Shown here piece after piece: positions 12,901 to 23,021 of a DNA stretch of 64,000 nucleotides. The notes beneath the pieces were generated by a model, which was given only the letters and a program-made list of their open reading frames with translations, was not told the origin of the DNA and did no database searches. Location of the stretch: NCBI GenBank assembly GCA_018806985.1, contig JADANN010000108.1:3348001-3412000 (forward strand), written 5' to 3'. The DNA is from Angiostrongylus vasorum (lineage: Eukaryota; Nematoda; Chromadorea; Rhabditida; Metastrongylidae). Each line of letters opens with the position of its first letter. The stretch's first letter is position 1. The position numbers were made by a program, and so were the translations under genes.

Positions 12901-14511
12901 AACGAATTGCTTATCACTCTCGATGCTGCACTTTGCTTGTTCTCCGAGGCGGACGCATTTCTGCACCTTATCGCTGGCCACACTCTACATATCGCGTACT
13001 CTCTTCAACAGCAATAGTCTCGCGTTGCAAAATGAGAAATTATCAAGAACCCATCTTCTCGAAGGTGACGTCAAGCTTAGCGTTTTCGTCGAATAAGCTA
13101 TCACTTGATAACGAAAAGCATAGCGAAAAACTTCTGTGCGCCAAAACAAAGCAGCGGAAAGAAAATGATCCCTGTAGATGTCTTATCGACCGCTTCCACA
13201 GAACCATTATGAAATCTATGGATGAAATTCGTCGCGTGAGTGTTGTTAGTAGTTCGTCGGCGTATTGCAGTAGCACCCGTTTATGACTGAAGGAGAATAT
13301 ACGCTAGAAGAAATTTTCTGTATAATCCTTTTTTTGCCGGCGACATTGTCTTTCCAAGAAGTACCACTGGAACAACGACAAATTAAAGTGCTCGAACTGT
13401 GGAATAATTGTAGGAATGAGCTGTGATAGGATAAAAATCAATGTGTGATGGACGATCTGTTGAATATAGAGATCCATTTCTCGTATGGCTAGCACTTTTA
13501 ATAGAAAATTGATGTGAGAATGGGCGCCCTGAAATTAATGTTGTTGTTGACTGTGAGCTGAACAGCGAAAAGGTAGGCCTCTTTGTACGCGCAGTTTGAA
13601 ACAACCCGCAGGCCACGGATTTGTAACTTAAGACAAAACCATGCTTTTGGCACACTAAATTATGGGCTACGACTTCCTTGTAACAAGACTCGGAAATCAG
13701 CTGTGAACTCCACAACTCATAGTGCTCTATCAAAGTCCATATTCTATAGTTATGGTGATAATGTGTTCTGGTTACTTACTAACTTCTATTCCTTTCACTT
13801 GTTTTCCACCTCATTGTATCCAGATGGTTTGAGTATTCACTGACGATGTATGGCGGTAGTAGTTTACCTACTGTCACACACAATGTCGGTGAACATCTTT
13901 GACACATGATAAAGATGATTCTAGGTCTTACTGGTCCCTACTCGAGTAACTCCGTGCTCAACGGAATGATAAACTTCACCATAAGGAGAGTTGAAACGAT
14001 GAATAACAGTACGAGAACATGTCGCAATTATGCAAGATAGTGCTTTTTCTGGATTTTTTCATAGAAGAAAAGATAGAGGCACAACAGCTTGCAGTTCAGG
14101 AAACATTTGCTAGTATTGTGAGTCTAACTCTGTGTATACTTACGAAGAAATCTGTTACCCATCAAAATAAATGCCAGATTAATAGTATATCCACCATTTA
14201 TAAATTACCGTACTGACTAACGTTTGTATTTATATGGAGTTGTTACAAATATATCCTACACAAGCGATGACGTCAATATCTTTCTGAAACGATTTCAGCG
14301 AAATGTAGTATCTAAACTGTGACAGTCAATTTTGTAGGGATTGAGAGGATCGAAGGACGAACTCGAATCGATGTTCTTTGCATGTGTCGGCCAGCTTGAG
14401 CATATGGGCATCATCAGGGCCAGCAAAGAACACGAAATACAGTTGGTTACCATCGCTCATCATGTCCTCAGTGTCTTGCAATCCACTGCAATTAGTCCGA
14501 ACGGTTGTTGA
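3921..14511 (+). CDS. orc-3: Origin recognition complex subunit 3-like protein (multi-exon, N terminus incomplete)
   Basis: ORC3 is a subunit of the complex that marks replication origins in the nucleus and loads the MCM helicase. Phase-consistent exons: 3921-4354, 4425-4527, 4607-4692, 7061-7162, 7277-7409, 10154-10282, 10355-10489, 11354-11461, possibly 14065-14117, and 14338-14511 with the stop. The first exon has the ORC3 layout of an AAA-like core strand (KPLVVIEQAESFNPWLL) followed by a strand and helix region (TLVLLCVSTKK). The next exons give the helical insert (LRFAFLRHLFTK, then SDDYKNWIQSLYYMSPEE). Exons 10154-10489 and 11354-11461 match the winged-helix part (KALLKQGRWKTVALSKWGET), and the last exon has a C-terminal helix pair (FFACVGQLEHMGIIRASK). 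Walker motifs are absent, as expected for ORC3. The product is diverged, so the name rests on architecture and local similarity. The start is not fixed; segments at 12896-13240 may hold further exons. Confidence 0.72.
4693..7060 (+). other. Large ORC3 intron with fold-back fragments
   Basis: This 2.4-kb stretch between two phase-matched exons has no supported gene. It holds diverged fold-back repeat fragments at about 4980-5190 and 5550-5680, each with TTCGGCT..GTTTCGAC or GTCTCGAC followed by TCAGAGCCG-type sequence and GTCGATGGTCCACA or GTCAATGGTCCACA. The open frames at 6164-6449 lack family signatures. Confidence 0.5.
7567..7925 (+). repeat. Family C dispersed repeat, copy 2
   Basis: A full-length copy inserted in an ORC3 intron. 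It begins CGTGGCTGGGAGGTGTTCC and ends with CCAAGTAAGTAAGTATTT, showing the variable simple-repeat tail of the family. Confidence 0.8.
8130..8450 (-). mobile_element. Antisense fragment of an RTE-like LINE
   Basis: The run GAACGACATATCCATCC with surrounding sequence (tgttgaagaggtcgaa) recurs in a diverged form at 61380-61510 inside the degenerate retrotransposon on the minus strand. Both copies therefore probably derive from the same non-LTR element. No intact frame is left here. Confidence 0.45.
9340..9656 (-). repeat. Family C dispersed repeat, copy 3 (reverse, degenerate)
   Basis: On the minus strand the head (CATCACGGCTGGGAAGTGTTCC when reversed) lies at about 9656 and the part corresponding to GGAACCACAATGGCTAAACC lies at about 9365-9400. 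The central portion is strongly diverged. A 171-codon antisense frame over this copy is probably not a gene. Confidence 0.55.
10755..11125 (+). repeat. Family C dispersed repeat, copy 4
   Basis: A near full-length copy in the intron between ORC3-like exons ending 10489 and starting 11354. The 3' end reads CCAAGTATTCAAGTATATTT. Confidence 0.8.
12574..12855 (+). repeat. Family A SINE, copy 2
   Basis: A head GGTGTAGCGCAATGGTCGG is followed by the TTGTCTGGGAGGGTAGCAG body and the tail GATCAACGCCGAGAGCG. Frames open on both strands here are translations of the repeat. Confidence 0.8.
12896..13240 (+). CDS. Coding-like segment, possible extra ORC3 exons
   Basis: An acceptor (AAATCAG) at 12895 opens a frame, and a second acceptor near 13123 opens a charged segment (RKENDPCRCLIDRFHRTIMK, then SMDEIRR) that ends at a good GTGAGT-type donor near 13240. 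The second segment looks coding and could join to 14065-14117 (KIEAQQLAVQETFASI) if the donor at GTGTTG just downstream is used. The upstream phase does not fit directly to the exon ending 11461, so an exon is missing or these are alternative parts. Confidence 0.35.
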
Positions 14512-14791
14512 AAGAATGTGTTCTTTCTGCCTCTAAAATCCGACTATCTTCGTTTATTGTTTAATTTTGCATGTGTATTTATGTACTGGAAACAGAAGAT
14601 GGAGTCTTAATTATTCTGAAAATCCCGAACTTCCAACATCTCTGCCATAATCAACTAAACATTTTTGGAATGTATTATCTTCTTTTCTTCCTTTTTTCTT
14701 TTTTCTTAACCTCTTTTGATCTTCACCGAATGGGTTTTTCATGCTTCTATTCACTTACTTGACTTCTTCAAATTATTTGGAAGCCTGTTTA

Positions 14792-14797
14792 AATAAA
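14792..14797 (+). promoter_or_regulatory. Polyadenylation signal, ORC3-like gene
   Basis: AATAAA lies about 280 bases after the ORC3-like stop and before the first VMA21 gene, so it is a plausible 3'-end signal. Confidence 0.45.
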
Positions 14798-15260
14798 CTG
14801 ATGTCCCAAAACACAACCTTGATGGTTCAAAAAGAAAATGAACGCATTTGCGTACACGACAACCAATAGGCGCTGTTGCAGTCGAGTCACGTCAAGGTGT
14901 GCGTGATCTTTAGTTCCTTCCTCAATGTATAAGATAAGGTTTTTGCTAGCTTAGTGTTCTTTCTGCTTCCTTCGGGTTTTTTGAGCTGAATATTTTGTTG
15001 TAGAGTTAAGAAAGAATGGGTTAGCAATGACTCAACAGTCAGATTAAATTCTTCCGTAAAGTAAACGAGAGTTATTGCTGTAGTTGGTGTCAGGGAACCA
15101 TAACCTCTTACTACATACAGCCTTTGGGTTAGCTTCACATGGGGCAGATTGTTTTTATGACAGCTTCATGAGTGCTTCTCATTTATATGCTATGCTATTC
15201 AGCTACTGCAGTCTTGCCGTACATTTGCTAGTGTACTATTTTGATTTCGTAATGTCATAT

Positions 15261-15274
15261 GGATTCAGCTTCAG
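15261..15274 (+). promoter_or_regulatory. Candidate spliced-leader acceptor before VMA21-A
   Basis: The sequence GGATTCAGCTTCAG ends directly before the ATG at 15275. An acceptor touching a start codon with no coding exon upstream is the usual mark of a trans-splice site in nematodes. An internal cis-splice site from a missed upstream exon is the alternative. Confidence 0.5.
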
Positions 15275-16002
15275 ATGTCTGATGATCAAGACGTAGTATG
15301 TGAGGATTCATCATCTAATACGTCCTCACTTGGGAGTTTTGAGAATGTGAGCGCTGCAGAGATGTGTAAGTCGAGTTCACAAGTCATGACAGACAATGAC
15401 GATGCTCCATGTAATAGAGTCATCGACGCGCATTCGATTGGAAATGTCGCCGTCGAAGAAAAGAGATGTGATCAAGTATGTATTCTCGATTATCACCTTG
15501 ATTAGAGTGAATGGTGTTGACCAACCTGAAGAGTGACCATCGTTTATGCGAGCTATGTGTTTGTTTGCGCTCCCAAACCCTTAAGTAAAATGGCTACAGT
15601 CTTTCTTCACCTTATTTTAGGACCAGTTCCATACTTCTGTACATGCTGGGCGCGCCATTTCGAATCTGGTCAAGTTCTCGGCAGCGATGTTTGTGTTGCC
15701 TCTTTTAGTGATGTTCACGACTTATCACTACATTTTCAGAGGTTCGGTTTCTTGTCTGATTCACACTTCACTGTTTAATTTTTTTTCTTTTGCTGTGACT
15801 TGCTTTTCTTTCCTGCTGTGCAGGCCTACGTGGCTAACATCTTTTAGATCACTACCATCTGCCTACTGATGAAGCAATGTTGTATGCTGGCTACTGTGGA
15901 ATTGCCGTTGTGATTATCATAGCAGTTGTCTTTATATATGTGGCATATCGTGAAGAACAAGAAGATGAGAAGATGAAGTTGTCTTCGAAGAAGTCAGATT
16001 GA
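15275..16002 (+). CDS. VMA21-type V-ATPase assembly factor, paralogue A
   Basis: VMA21 proteins act in the ER membrane as chaperones for assembling the V0 sector of the vacuolar H+-ATPase. Exons 15275-15475, 15621-15741 and 15848-16002 sum to 477 bases, giving 158 residues. The first exon codes for an acidic, Ser/Asn-rich N-terminal extension of about 67 residues. Two membrane segments follow (FVLPLLVMFTTYHYIF and GIAVVIIIAVVFIYVAYRE) separated by a short loop, the family layout. The last four residues are KKSD, a KKXX ER-retrieval signal comparable to the di-lysine end of yeast Vma21p. It is longer than usual for the family (about 85-100 residues) because of the N-terminal extension. A second VMA21 gene follows 0.9 kb downstream. 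Confidence 0.82.
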
Positions 16003-16197
16003 GTTTCCAGTGTATAGTTCCACTGCTTTCCATGCAGTGTTGTCCTTCTTCTTAAATGTGTTTATTCTCCGATTTCTCGTCGTGCGTGGTCTGCTTCGTG
16101 ATTTTCTAAGAAATGAGGTTGTATTACCTATTTTACATGTTCCGCTTTATTTTGTGTACAGTGATTCGATGGTTTCGAAATTGATGCATGTTGATAG

Positions 16198-16203
16198 AAT
16201 AAA
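16198..16203 (+). promoter_or_regulatory. Polyadenylation signal, VMA21-A
   Basis: AATAAA about 195 bases after the VMA21-A stop codon and just before the inserted family C repeat. Confidence 0.5.
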
Positions 16204-16306
16204 TGTTTATAGACATCTTCGTTCGATTCGACTTCGATTAGTTTACTTTGACTAATATCTGTGATTCCTTTTTGAGAATTGTATTATAAGGTTCTCCCAA
16301 CCGTTA

Positions 16307-16655
16307 CCGCCTCATCGTGGCTAGGAGGTATTCCTGGGTGTCGGGCTGTGATGTACAGCGGGGATTCGTTCACCCAACAGAGCCTGTCAAGCTGAGAAGG
16401 AGTCCGGCGTTTCCATCAGGAATCCCAGCTAAGAGTAAACCAATACCAGGATCCGTCGTCGTCCTGGAATCAAACTAGATGCTTGGGGGCAAATCTCCCT
16501 CTGATCCACAATGGCGGCGACTGCCTGTGGTAGTGACGACCCTGAGGCAGACTGGCCTTGTATACTTCGGGACTCCAGGGAACCATCATAACTCTGAAAA
16601 AATGGAAACTTTGCTGGGGGTCGCACAAATAGTGAGGACAGGCCAAGTAGATAAG
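16307..16655 (+). repeat. Family C dispersed repeat, copy 5
   Basis: A full-length copy inserted in the spacer between the two VMA21 genes. It accounts for about 350 of the 870 bases that separate them, so the original spacer was shorter. Confidence 0.8.
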
Positions 16656-16876
16656 TAGGTATTACAAGGAAGAAGCGCTCATTGTAGACTTACATGTAAA
16701 TGTGTCTTATACGTATGCTGACCGCATAGATCTAGATTTACGTTCTTTCCTGAGCATTAGGAGATTTTCCTTCTCAATGGAATAGTGTCCATGTTCAGTT
16801 GTCGTTCATAAAGATTCTTCTACGGTGCCCTGTGACACATGTCGTAGCGAATGATTTGCAGGATTTGAATCCGTCA

Positions 16877-17393
16877 ATGGACGAGTTGATACCGAACTTG
16901 CGAGACGAACGTGTGCAGGGTGCCGTGAAGAATCTTCTTGTGTACAGCATCGTCATTCTGCTTGTTCCTCTTGGATCTATGTTTCTCCTGAAGCGGTTCA
17001 TGTTTGAAGGTTCGGATTTTACAGCATCGATGTTGTCTCTGGACCTATCACTTTCTGTTTTGCACAGTTAGTAGAAAACCTTTGGATATATTTGTTCTGT
17101 TTGTGAGTGCATATTTTCCACTTTTGACTTAATTGAAGGGGTAAAATTTTATGAATTATTTTGCTGTGAGGGTTCACCCGTAAAACACGAGGGCAAGAAA
17201 TGACAGGATTGTATTTGTTTGACAGGCTTCGTGTGGACATCGGTGAGGATGTGCTATATGTTTTTCAGATCTTTTCGGCTATACCCCTGACGAGGCGTTG
17301 ACGTACTCAGCTGTTGTCGCTGTTGTTTTGGTACATGTTGTGTTGTGTTTTTGGCTTTTCGCTGCGAACAAAGATCAGAAGAAAGTGATTTAA
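16877..17393 (+). CDS. vma-21: VMA21-type V-ATPase assembly factor, paralogue B
   Basis: This ER-membrane protein is expected to help V0 assembly of the V-ATPase. Exons 16877-17009 and 17269-17393 sum to 258 bases, giving 85 residues, the usual family length. Two membrane segments are present (LLVYSIVILLVPLGSMFLL and YSAVVAVVLVHVVLCFWLF), joined by a loop with the RFMFE..LFGYTPDEA pattern that closely follows animal VMA21. The last four residues, KKVI, form a KKXX ER-retrieval signal. The ATG was chosen because it follows an acceptor (GATTTGCAG) by 15 bases and gives the standard length. PDCD2 starts only 8 bases after the stop codon. Confidence 0.9.
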
Positions 17394-17401
17394 AAGAAAT
17401 T

Positions 17402-19835
17402 ATGCAAAGGAATTCTCTCGGTGAGTGCAGCTTAATTTTAGATGTTTATTGATCTGTTCGTTGTGTTTTTAAAAACGTATTACATATTAACTCAAGTAGC
17501 TAGGAGTACTAAGACTTTAAAAATCCTTTGTTTTTTCTGCTTCATAACGAAAGAGACTATTCGAATTAGTTTGGTGCCACTGAGAAACAGTCCTAAGAAC
17601 TTCTGCTGACGAGTGATTGCTGATGGCATTGGTAGATAGAAAACTAGCTGAGAGAAAGGCGAAACGGAGGACCCGCATGGTGTGGTGGTGAACGCGTTAG
17701 CCGACGGAAAGGGAAATAGAGCGTTCGATCCACATCGCAGACACCTGCGGTCCGGAGTTCTGCAAATATCTCAGCATCATTGTGGATGAATATTAAGAAC
17801 TATTGAAGATTTTAGACTGTAAGCTACCTTTAATTATATACGTGCTTTGTTTTGATTGTATTGATTTAAGATTCTCCTGTGTATCTTGGTTTCGGCAACA
17901 GTTTAGAACCCGATGACTTGTATCGCCTTCGAAGTATATTTTTGCCGCTGGGGAAAATAGGTGGTAAACCTTCATGGCTTAACCCCAAATTTCTCCCAAC
18001 ATCAGCTGAATTGCAGTGTGGTATATGTTTTAGTCATGTTTTTCTTTCATTTCTCATCTTCGCCACATTTTTCTCGGTTTGTTTCAGATATGTCAAAAAG
18101 CGATGTGTTTCTTAATCCAGATTTATGCTACTAGGAACGATGACCCTCCACATGCGTTTCATAGGAGTCTGTTTGTGTTTATTTGCAGAAATCCGCTTTG
18201 CTGTAAGGTGAGGTGTTCAAACATTGCCTAGATTGAGTCGATCTTTCGTAACACGAACATTGTGTTGAACATTGGAAATACAAAAAAGAAAATTGTTGAG
18301 CACTTGTTTCTTATAAAATTACTTCTTCAAGACGTAGATCCAATGAAATCTACTGGCTCATGAAGTTGACGCTAGGACGATTTCCAACCAATTCGTATAA
18401 TTCTTTAAACGTGATAGTATTTCGAGATATATATCCAGCTTAATTTGCTACCTAACACATAACGAAGTGAGTGCTATGTTAATTATGTGTGGTCTATAAC
18501 TAGCTTTTTAACCTTAAGTAATCAATCATGTCTTAGCGCGTGGTGAACTTTGCCACAATCAAATTATTAAACCTACAAATCGTTCGTTTTTGCTTTTTTT
18601 TTGTCGAAACTCCGATTTGGAGCAATGAGACGATGAAGCAAACAGGATTACGTCCAGCTTTGTGCGAAGGTGTTTGCGAATGTATCGTTGCAGAAAAGTG
18701 GCCGAATCAACACGGGTTAGCCATGAGTAATGAATCGTTTTAACAGCTAAGCAGACAACAAAGTAAATTAAGTGTTGGAATTAATTAAGATATGATCCAT
18801 TTTTTGGCTTTTAAAATCTTCGTCTGCTACTAGTCGACGAGTATCTTTGTATTTTTATGAACTTGGGAAGGTTTTGCAAAGAAGACCACTTTCTACAAGA
18901 TCGTCCTTACTATATTTTGTGACAAGAATGGCTTCAGTAATATCTGAATAACATCATGTAGGAATCTGCTGATTGGAGTAGGATAGGCTAAGTAGCGCTT
19001 TTAGTCTTTTATGATGGCCAGGATTGTTGGTAAGATGTGATATGGTAAACAGCAACACTGAGCAGAACGCTATGCGTACTATCCAACATCCAACACCTCC
19101 CGGTTATGGTAAAAATGCCGTGACACTAATTTGAAAGTAGTCAAAACCCGCATCCAGCCACCTTCATGTAGCATACAAAGGTTTTCAGTGAATGGGTAGA
19201 AGAAATATCAAGGAGAGAACAGCAAAATGTTGGTTTAGGATGAATATTTTAGGAAAAGCACCCATGAGGCTGCGGAAATTTCGCTAATTACAAGGCAGAT
19301 GGTAGGCCTTTGACTCCCAAATAGAAAAATCACCGCTACTCCCTTTTAACATTCATATCTCTTCAATTTATCTAGAGAATTAGTGAAATTAAAGTTTTTT
19401 GGTAGATAGAAAACTAACTGGTATATGGCACTGATAAATAGAAAACTTGCTTAGAGAAAGGCAAAGCGAAGGACCCGCATGGTGTAGTGGTGAACGCGGT
19501 AGCCCACGAAAAGGATAATAACGCGTTCGTTCCACAGCGCAGACACCTGCGGTCCGGAGTTTCGCACATATCTCGGCGGCGTTATGATTGTATTCCACGT
19601 AATCCCTGCTGTGAAAGTAGTAATGGGCAATAAGTGACAAAGTTAACATTGAAATGTTTTTCTTACTCATCCACTTGTTCGTTGATTGCAGGAGAATGAT
19701 GCCTCAAATATGGCAGTGTTCCGTTGCTGTCTTCCTCGGTTAAATCCTTTTTATTCATTTGATGGTCCACTTGATCCTGTTTTAGGTGGTTTTCAGTTTA
19801 GTAGAGCTACTCTTGGTTCGTATTATTATTGCGAC

Positions 19836-19884
<49 letters not shown>

Positions 19885-22800
19885 TATCGTTATTATTTTT
19901 TATCGTTATCACCATTATTGTTACATGCTACTATCATTATTGTTATTATTCGCGATAATTATTATTACTGTCACTATAACTATTATTGTCACTATTATTG
20001 TTATTATTATTACTGCTATTATCATTATTATTATTGTTATTATTATTATTGCTAATTATTACGCTGTACTTTAAGATGGTGACGTCTTGGATCCATACTT
20101 ACCTGAGGATGCGCCTAATCTGTGTGTAATATGTGGTTGTTATGCTTCGAAGAAATGTGGGAGATGCGGAACAGCTTGGTAAGGAATGTATATGCTTTTG
20201 ATAGGAATATGAATAGGCGTTTATAGGTGAACAACATTTTTTATTGCATTGTTGTCACAATACACTGTGAGCTCTCGAGAATCTGAGTGTTTTTTTCGTT
20301 TGTAAACTTAAGTGGTGTCCTTCAGTGGTGATGAGAAATTTCTTCAACACGGAGATCATATGAGCTTTCGTTTTAGTCGAGTTTTTGTTGTCTGGTGTTT
20401 ACAGAGAATTTTTTTTGCGCTATGGCTCTATGTAGTGCAAATGGCCTTTGGAAGGCTCACGTTAGATCACCTCCCAGTCCAGGCAAGCCTCACATGCGTT
20501 CGTGGTCAGCAAATTGGTAAATTACTTGTCTGGAGTCAAGTCGATTTCTCCAAACCACAGGAGACTGGCTCTGATAAAGATCTGAAACGCCCTATCACCG
20601 CTATCTCAGGATTGCAGGGAGAATCTACTCGGCGAGCATTAGACAACATTCATAAAGAAAACCAAAAATACTTAACCAGCAGCCGATTCCACACGCAAAA
20701 GTTCGAAGTCTGTGTAGAAGAAAAGTAGTAATGTCGGAATTCGAAGGTTTAAAAATGAGTGTGTATGTGTTCTGAAGGATTTTACATTGCAGTGAACAGA
20801 AGATTTTGTGCTATTAGATGATGCAATTTATATTTCTTAGGAAGTCGTCGTCATCTTTAGGTACTGTTGTCGAGATCATCAGGCATTAGATTGGCCAGCT
20901 GTGCACAAAGATATCTGTGGTAGTAACGGCGTTCCTAATATGCTGCGTGCCAATCCTCCCAATAAGTTTCTTTTTAAAGAATATGGTGTTGAAATGGAAC
21001 AGGTGGGCAATATTTTCAATGCTTATCCGGTTTGAAACTCTGTGTATTCTTTCTTTGCATAGTATTACAATGTTTAGGAGTATGTTACTGCGGATTTTTT
21101 CGAAAGCGATGATGAAGAAGATCAGGATGAACATAACGGTAGAATTGCTGATATTGAGAAGAAAAACATGGAAGAATACAAATCATATTTGGCTAGGAAC
21201 AAAGGTGTAAGTCGGGGTTTTAGGATGAGATTCTCATGTCCATATGCATATTGTTTTAACTACTTGTCCTTTGAAATGGCTATGCTGTTTAATTTTTCGT
21301 AAAGGAGGACGAAAATTTCGATACTGATGACATCGAGGAAGTTTCGGAGCAGCAGAACGATTTACGATTTGAAAGGTGTTCTAGCTCCGTTTATTTTTTA
21401 AACATTCTCAATCTTTAATAACAAGAGAGTTTTTCAGATTTAGGCGCTTCCTAAGCCTGAATAGTGAACAGATTCTCCGGTACCAACGATCAGGTATCAT
21501 TCTATAGCTTTTTGCAGAGTTTTTGTTCGTTATACTAACAGTTTGAAAATTTACATGAGGGTGTTGGGTTTTAACACTGCAGTATTTGTGTACAATCGTG
21601 AAGTGAATATGTTGAACTCTCCACCATGTCTATCCACTAATTCTCACTTCTAAGTATCTTTAAGTGAATGTAGTTTTTTGTTTAGGGACACCTCTGTGGG
21701 CCACAGATCGAGCACCTTCGTTAAATGAGGCGCCTCCTTGTGAAAAATGTGGCGCAACGCGCTATTTTGAGCTCCAGTTGATGCCTCACCTTCTTTCTCT
21801 TATTGAAGTCGATCAACTTGGTTGGTTAATTGATCGTTTTGATGTTTAAATGCTAAACTCTTCTCGAAATTTTTGACTTTTGATGCCGCGTAGGACCGTC
21901 CTATTTGTTGTGATAGTAAGTGTAATGACAATTAGTAATGACACATTGTTAGAATATGAGTCCATTGAAAAAACATTTCTCTTGGCCATTCTTGAACACT
22001 CTGACGGATTTCGCAGTTTGATAGTTTATTCTGACGACAACTGCTGCTTCTGTACTACCTAGTTTTAGGCTTTTACCAGTTAGGTTTGTTTTTTGTAGTT
22101 TTAATGACAGAATTATGAACTGCCATCGCTATGTTCTGATTTTTCGCATTTTTTTTTACATAAGACAACAATATTATGCTTATTCTAGCACTTTCTGCAT
22201 TCGTTCATTTCCTCACATCATTATTCCAGTGGCCTTGCGATTTTGCTTGTGGATTCAGTTGCTGTTTAAGGATTTTTGATTCCTCTTATGAACGTCGTTT
22301 AATGCTCTACGAGTCTACTTTGCCTTGAAATCCTAGGATAGTCACACTAAAGTGTACCCACGTCTTTATCGCAGCCAGTAACCTGCTTCTGTGGATTGGA
22401 AGGAACGCGTTGATTTCAGACGTATTAGGTACTAATCTTCCAACCCCAGAGAGATGAGGTGCTTAGTTGGCCTAGGGGCATGGTCCAACTAGAGCATTGT
22501 GCGTATCGAACAGCACCGAAACAACTAGGCTACTCTTACCCTGCGTTAGTCACGAATAATGTGCTGAGCAATGGTTGGGAGCGTTTAGTTGGCCTGAGCC
22601 ATTGTAAACTCAATGGATGTAGCACTAGTGTCCAGACTGGTTCCACTGATTTTTTTTACTAAAGTTTATACAGTTTTGTTTTCATTTTAAGTTCTAATTT
22701 CTTTTCTTAAACAGCGCTTTGTATATCTATGACATTAAGTGAAATTTGGAAACTAGAAGTGGTAACCGTCTATTTAACTCACGCATTCACAGAGTCATAG

Positions 22801-23021
22801 AAAAGGCAAGGTCACGTTAAGCCATTTTGTATTTCATAGCTCTTGTTATGAGATATATCTTTTTTTCCCGATGTTGATGGCGGAGACATTTCATGCTTTT
22901 ACAATTTTTTGCAGGAAATTCGATCGATTGGGCGTCTATATACATCTACACTTGTTCGCAGACATGCGAGATTGAGAACAACGGATACACCAGAGAGTTT
23001 ATTTTCAAACAAGACTTCTAA
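17402..23021 (+). CDS. pdcd-2: Programmed cell death protein 2 (PDCD2), complete
   Basis: PDCD2 is a conserved zinc-binding protein known as a chaperone of ribosomal protein uS5 (RPS2) in 40S maturation. Exons: 17402-17420, 17871-18037, 18088-18207, 19692-19785, 20076-20178, 20861-21002, 21078-21206, 21305-21375, 21438-21493, 21686-21820, 22915-23021. They sum to 1143 bases, 380 residues. The N-terminal domain shows VYLGFG..KIGGKPSWLNP and the QIYATRNDDPPHAFHRSLF block. A MYND-type zinc finger follows at roughly residues 150-190 (CVICGCYASKKCGRC, then YCCRDHQALDWPAVHKDIC). After an acidic linker the PDCD2 C-terminal domain begins, with PLWATDRAP..PPCEKCGATRYFELQLMP and ends with the WASIYIYTCSQTCE block. 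The 19-base first exon was found by phase; its GTGAGT donor is strong. The junction between exons 2 and 3 is unusual (see findings). Confidence 0.93.
17640..17790 (+). repeat. Family B SINE, copy 2
   Basis: Lies in the first PDCD2 intron. It carries ACTAGCTGAGAGAAAGGCG, the CGCATGGTGTGGTGGTGAAC head and the CAGCATCATTGTGG end. Confidence 0.75.
19425..19600 (+). repeat. Family B SINE, copy 3
   Basis: Lies in the third PDCD2 intron, 90 bases before the acceptor of exon 4. The head reads CGCATGGTGTAGTGGTGAAC. Confidence 0.7.
19821..20069 (+). repeat. (TTA)n/(TTATTG)n microsatellite in PDCD2 intron 4
   Basis: About 250 bases of ATT/TTA trinucleotide repeat, interrupted by TTG, TCA and TAC variants. 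It begins about 35 bases after the exon 4 donor and stops 6 bases before the acceptor of exon 5. Three overlapping open frames of Ile, Leu or Tyr runs are artefacts of the repeat. Confidence 0.9.
20455..20735 (+). repeat. Family D SINE, body and tail only
   Basis: Lies in PDCD2 intron 5. It contains GGTCAGCAAATTGGTAAATT, TCAGGATTGCAGGGAGAATC, GAGCATTAGACAACATTCAT and CAGCAGCCGATTCCACACG, which match the bodies of copies at 44065 and 48717. The tRNA-like head is missing. The 138-codon frame over it is a translation of the repeat. Confidence 0.6.

Noticed and set aside
19686..20074. Three overlapping plus-strand frames of Ile, Leu or Tyr runs
   Set aside because: They are translations of the TTA microsatellite in PDCD2 intron 4.
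20312..20728. 138-codon plus-strand frame in a PDCD2 intron
   Set aside because: Most of it lies over a family D repeat; PDCD2 exons on either side join without it.
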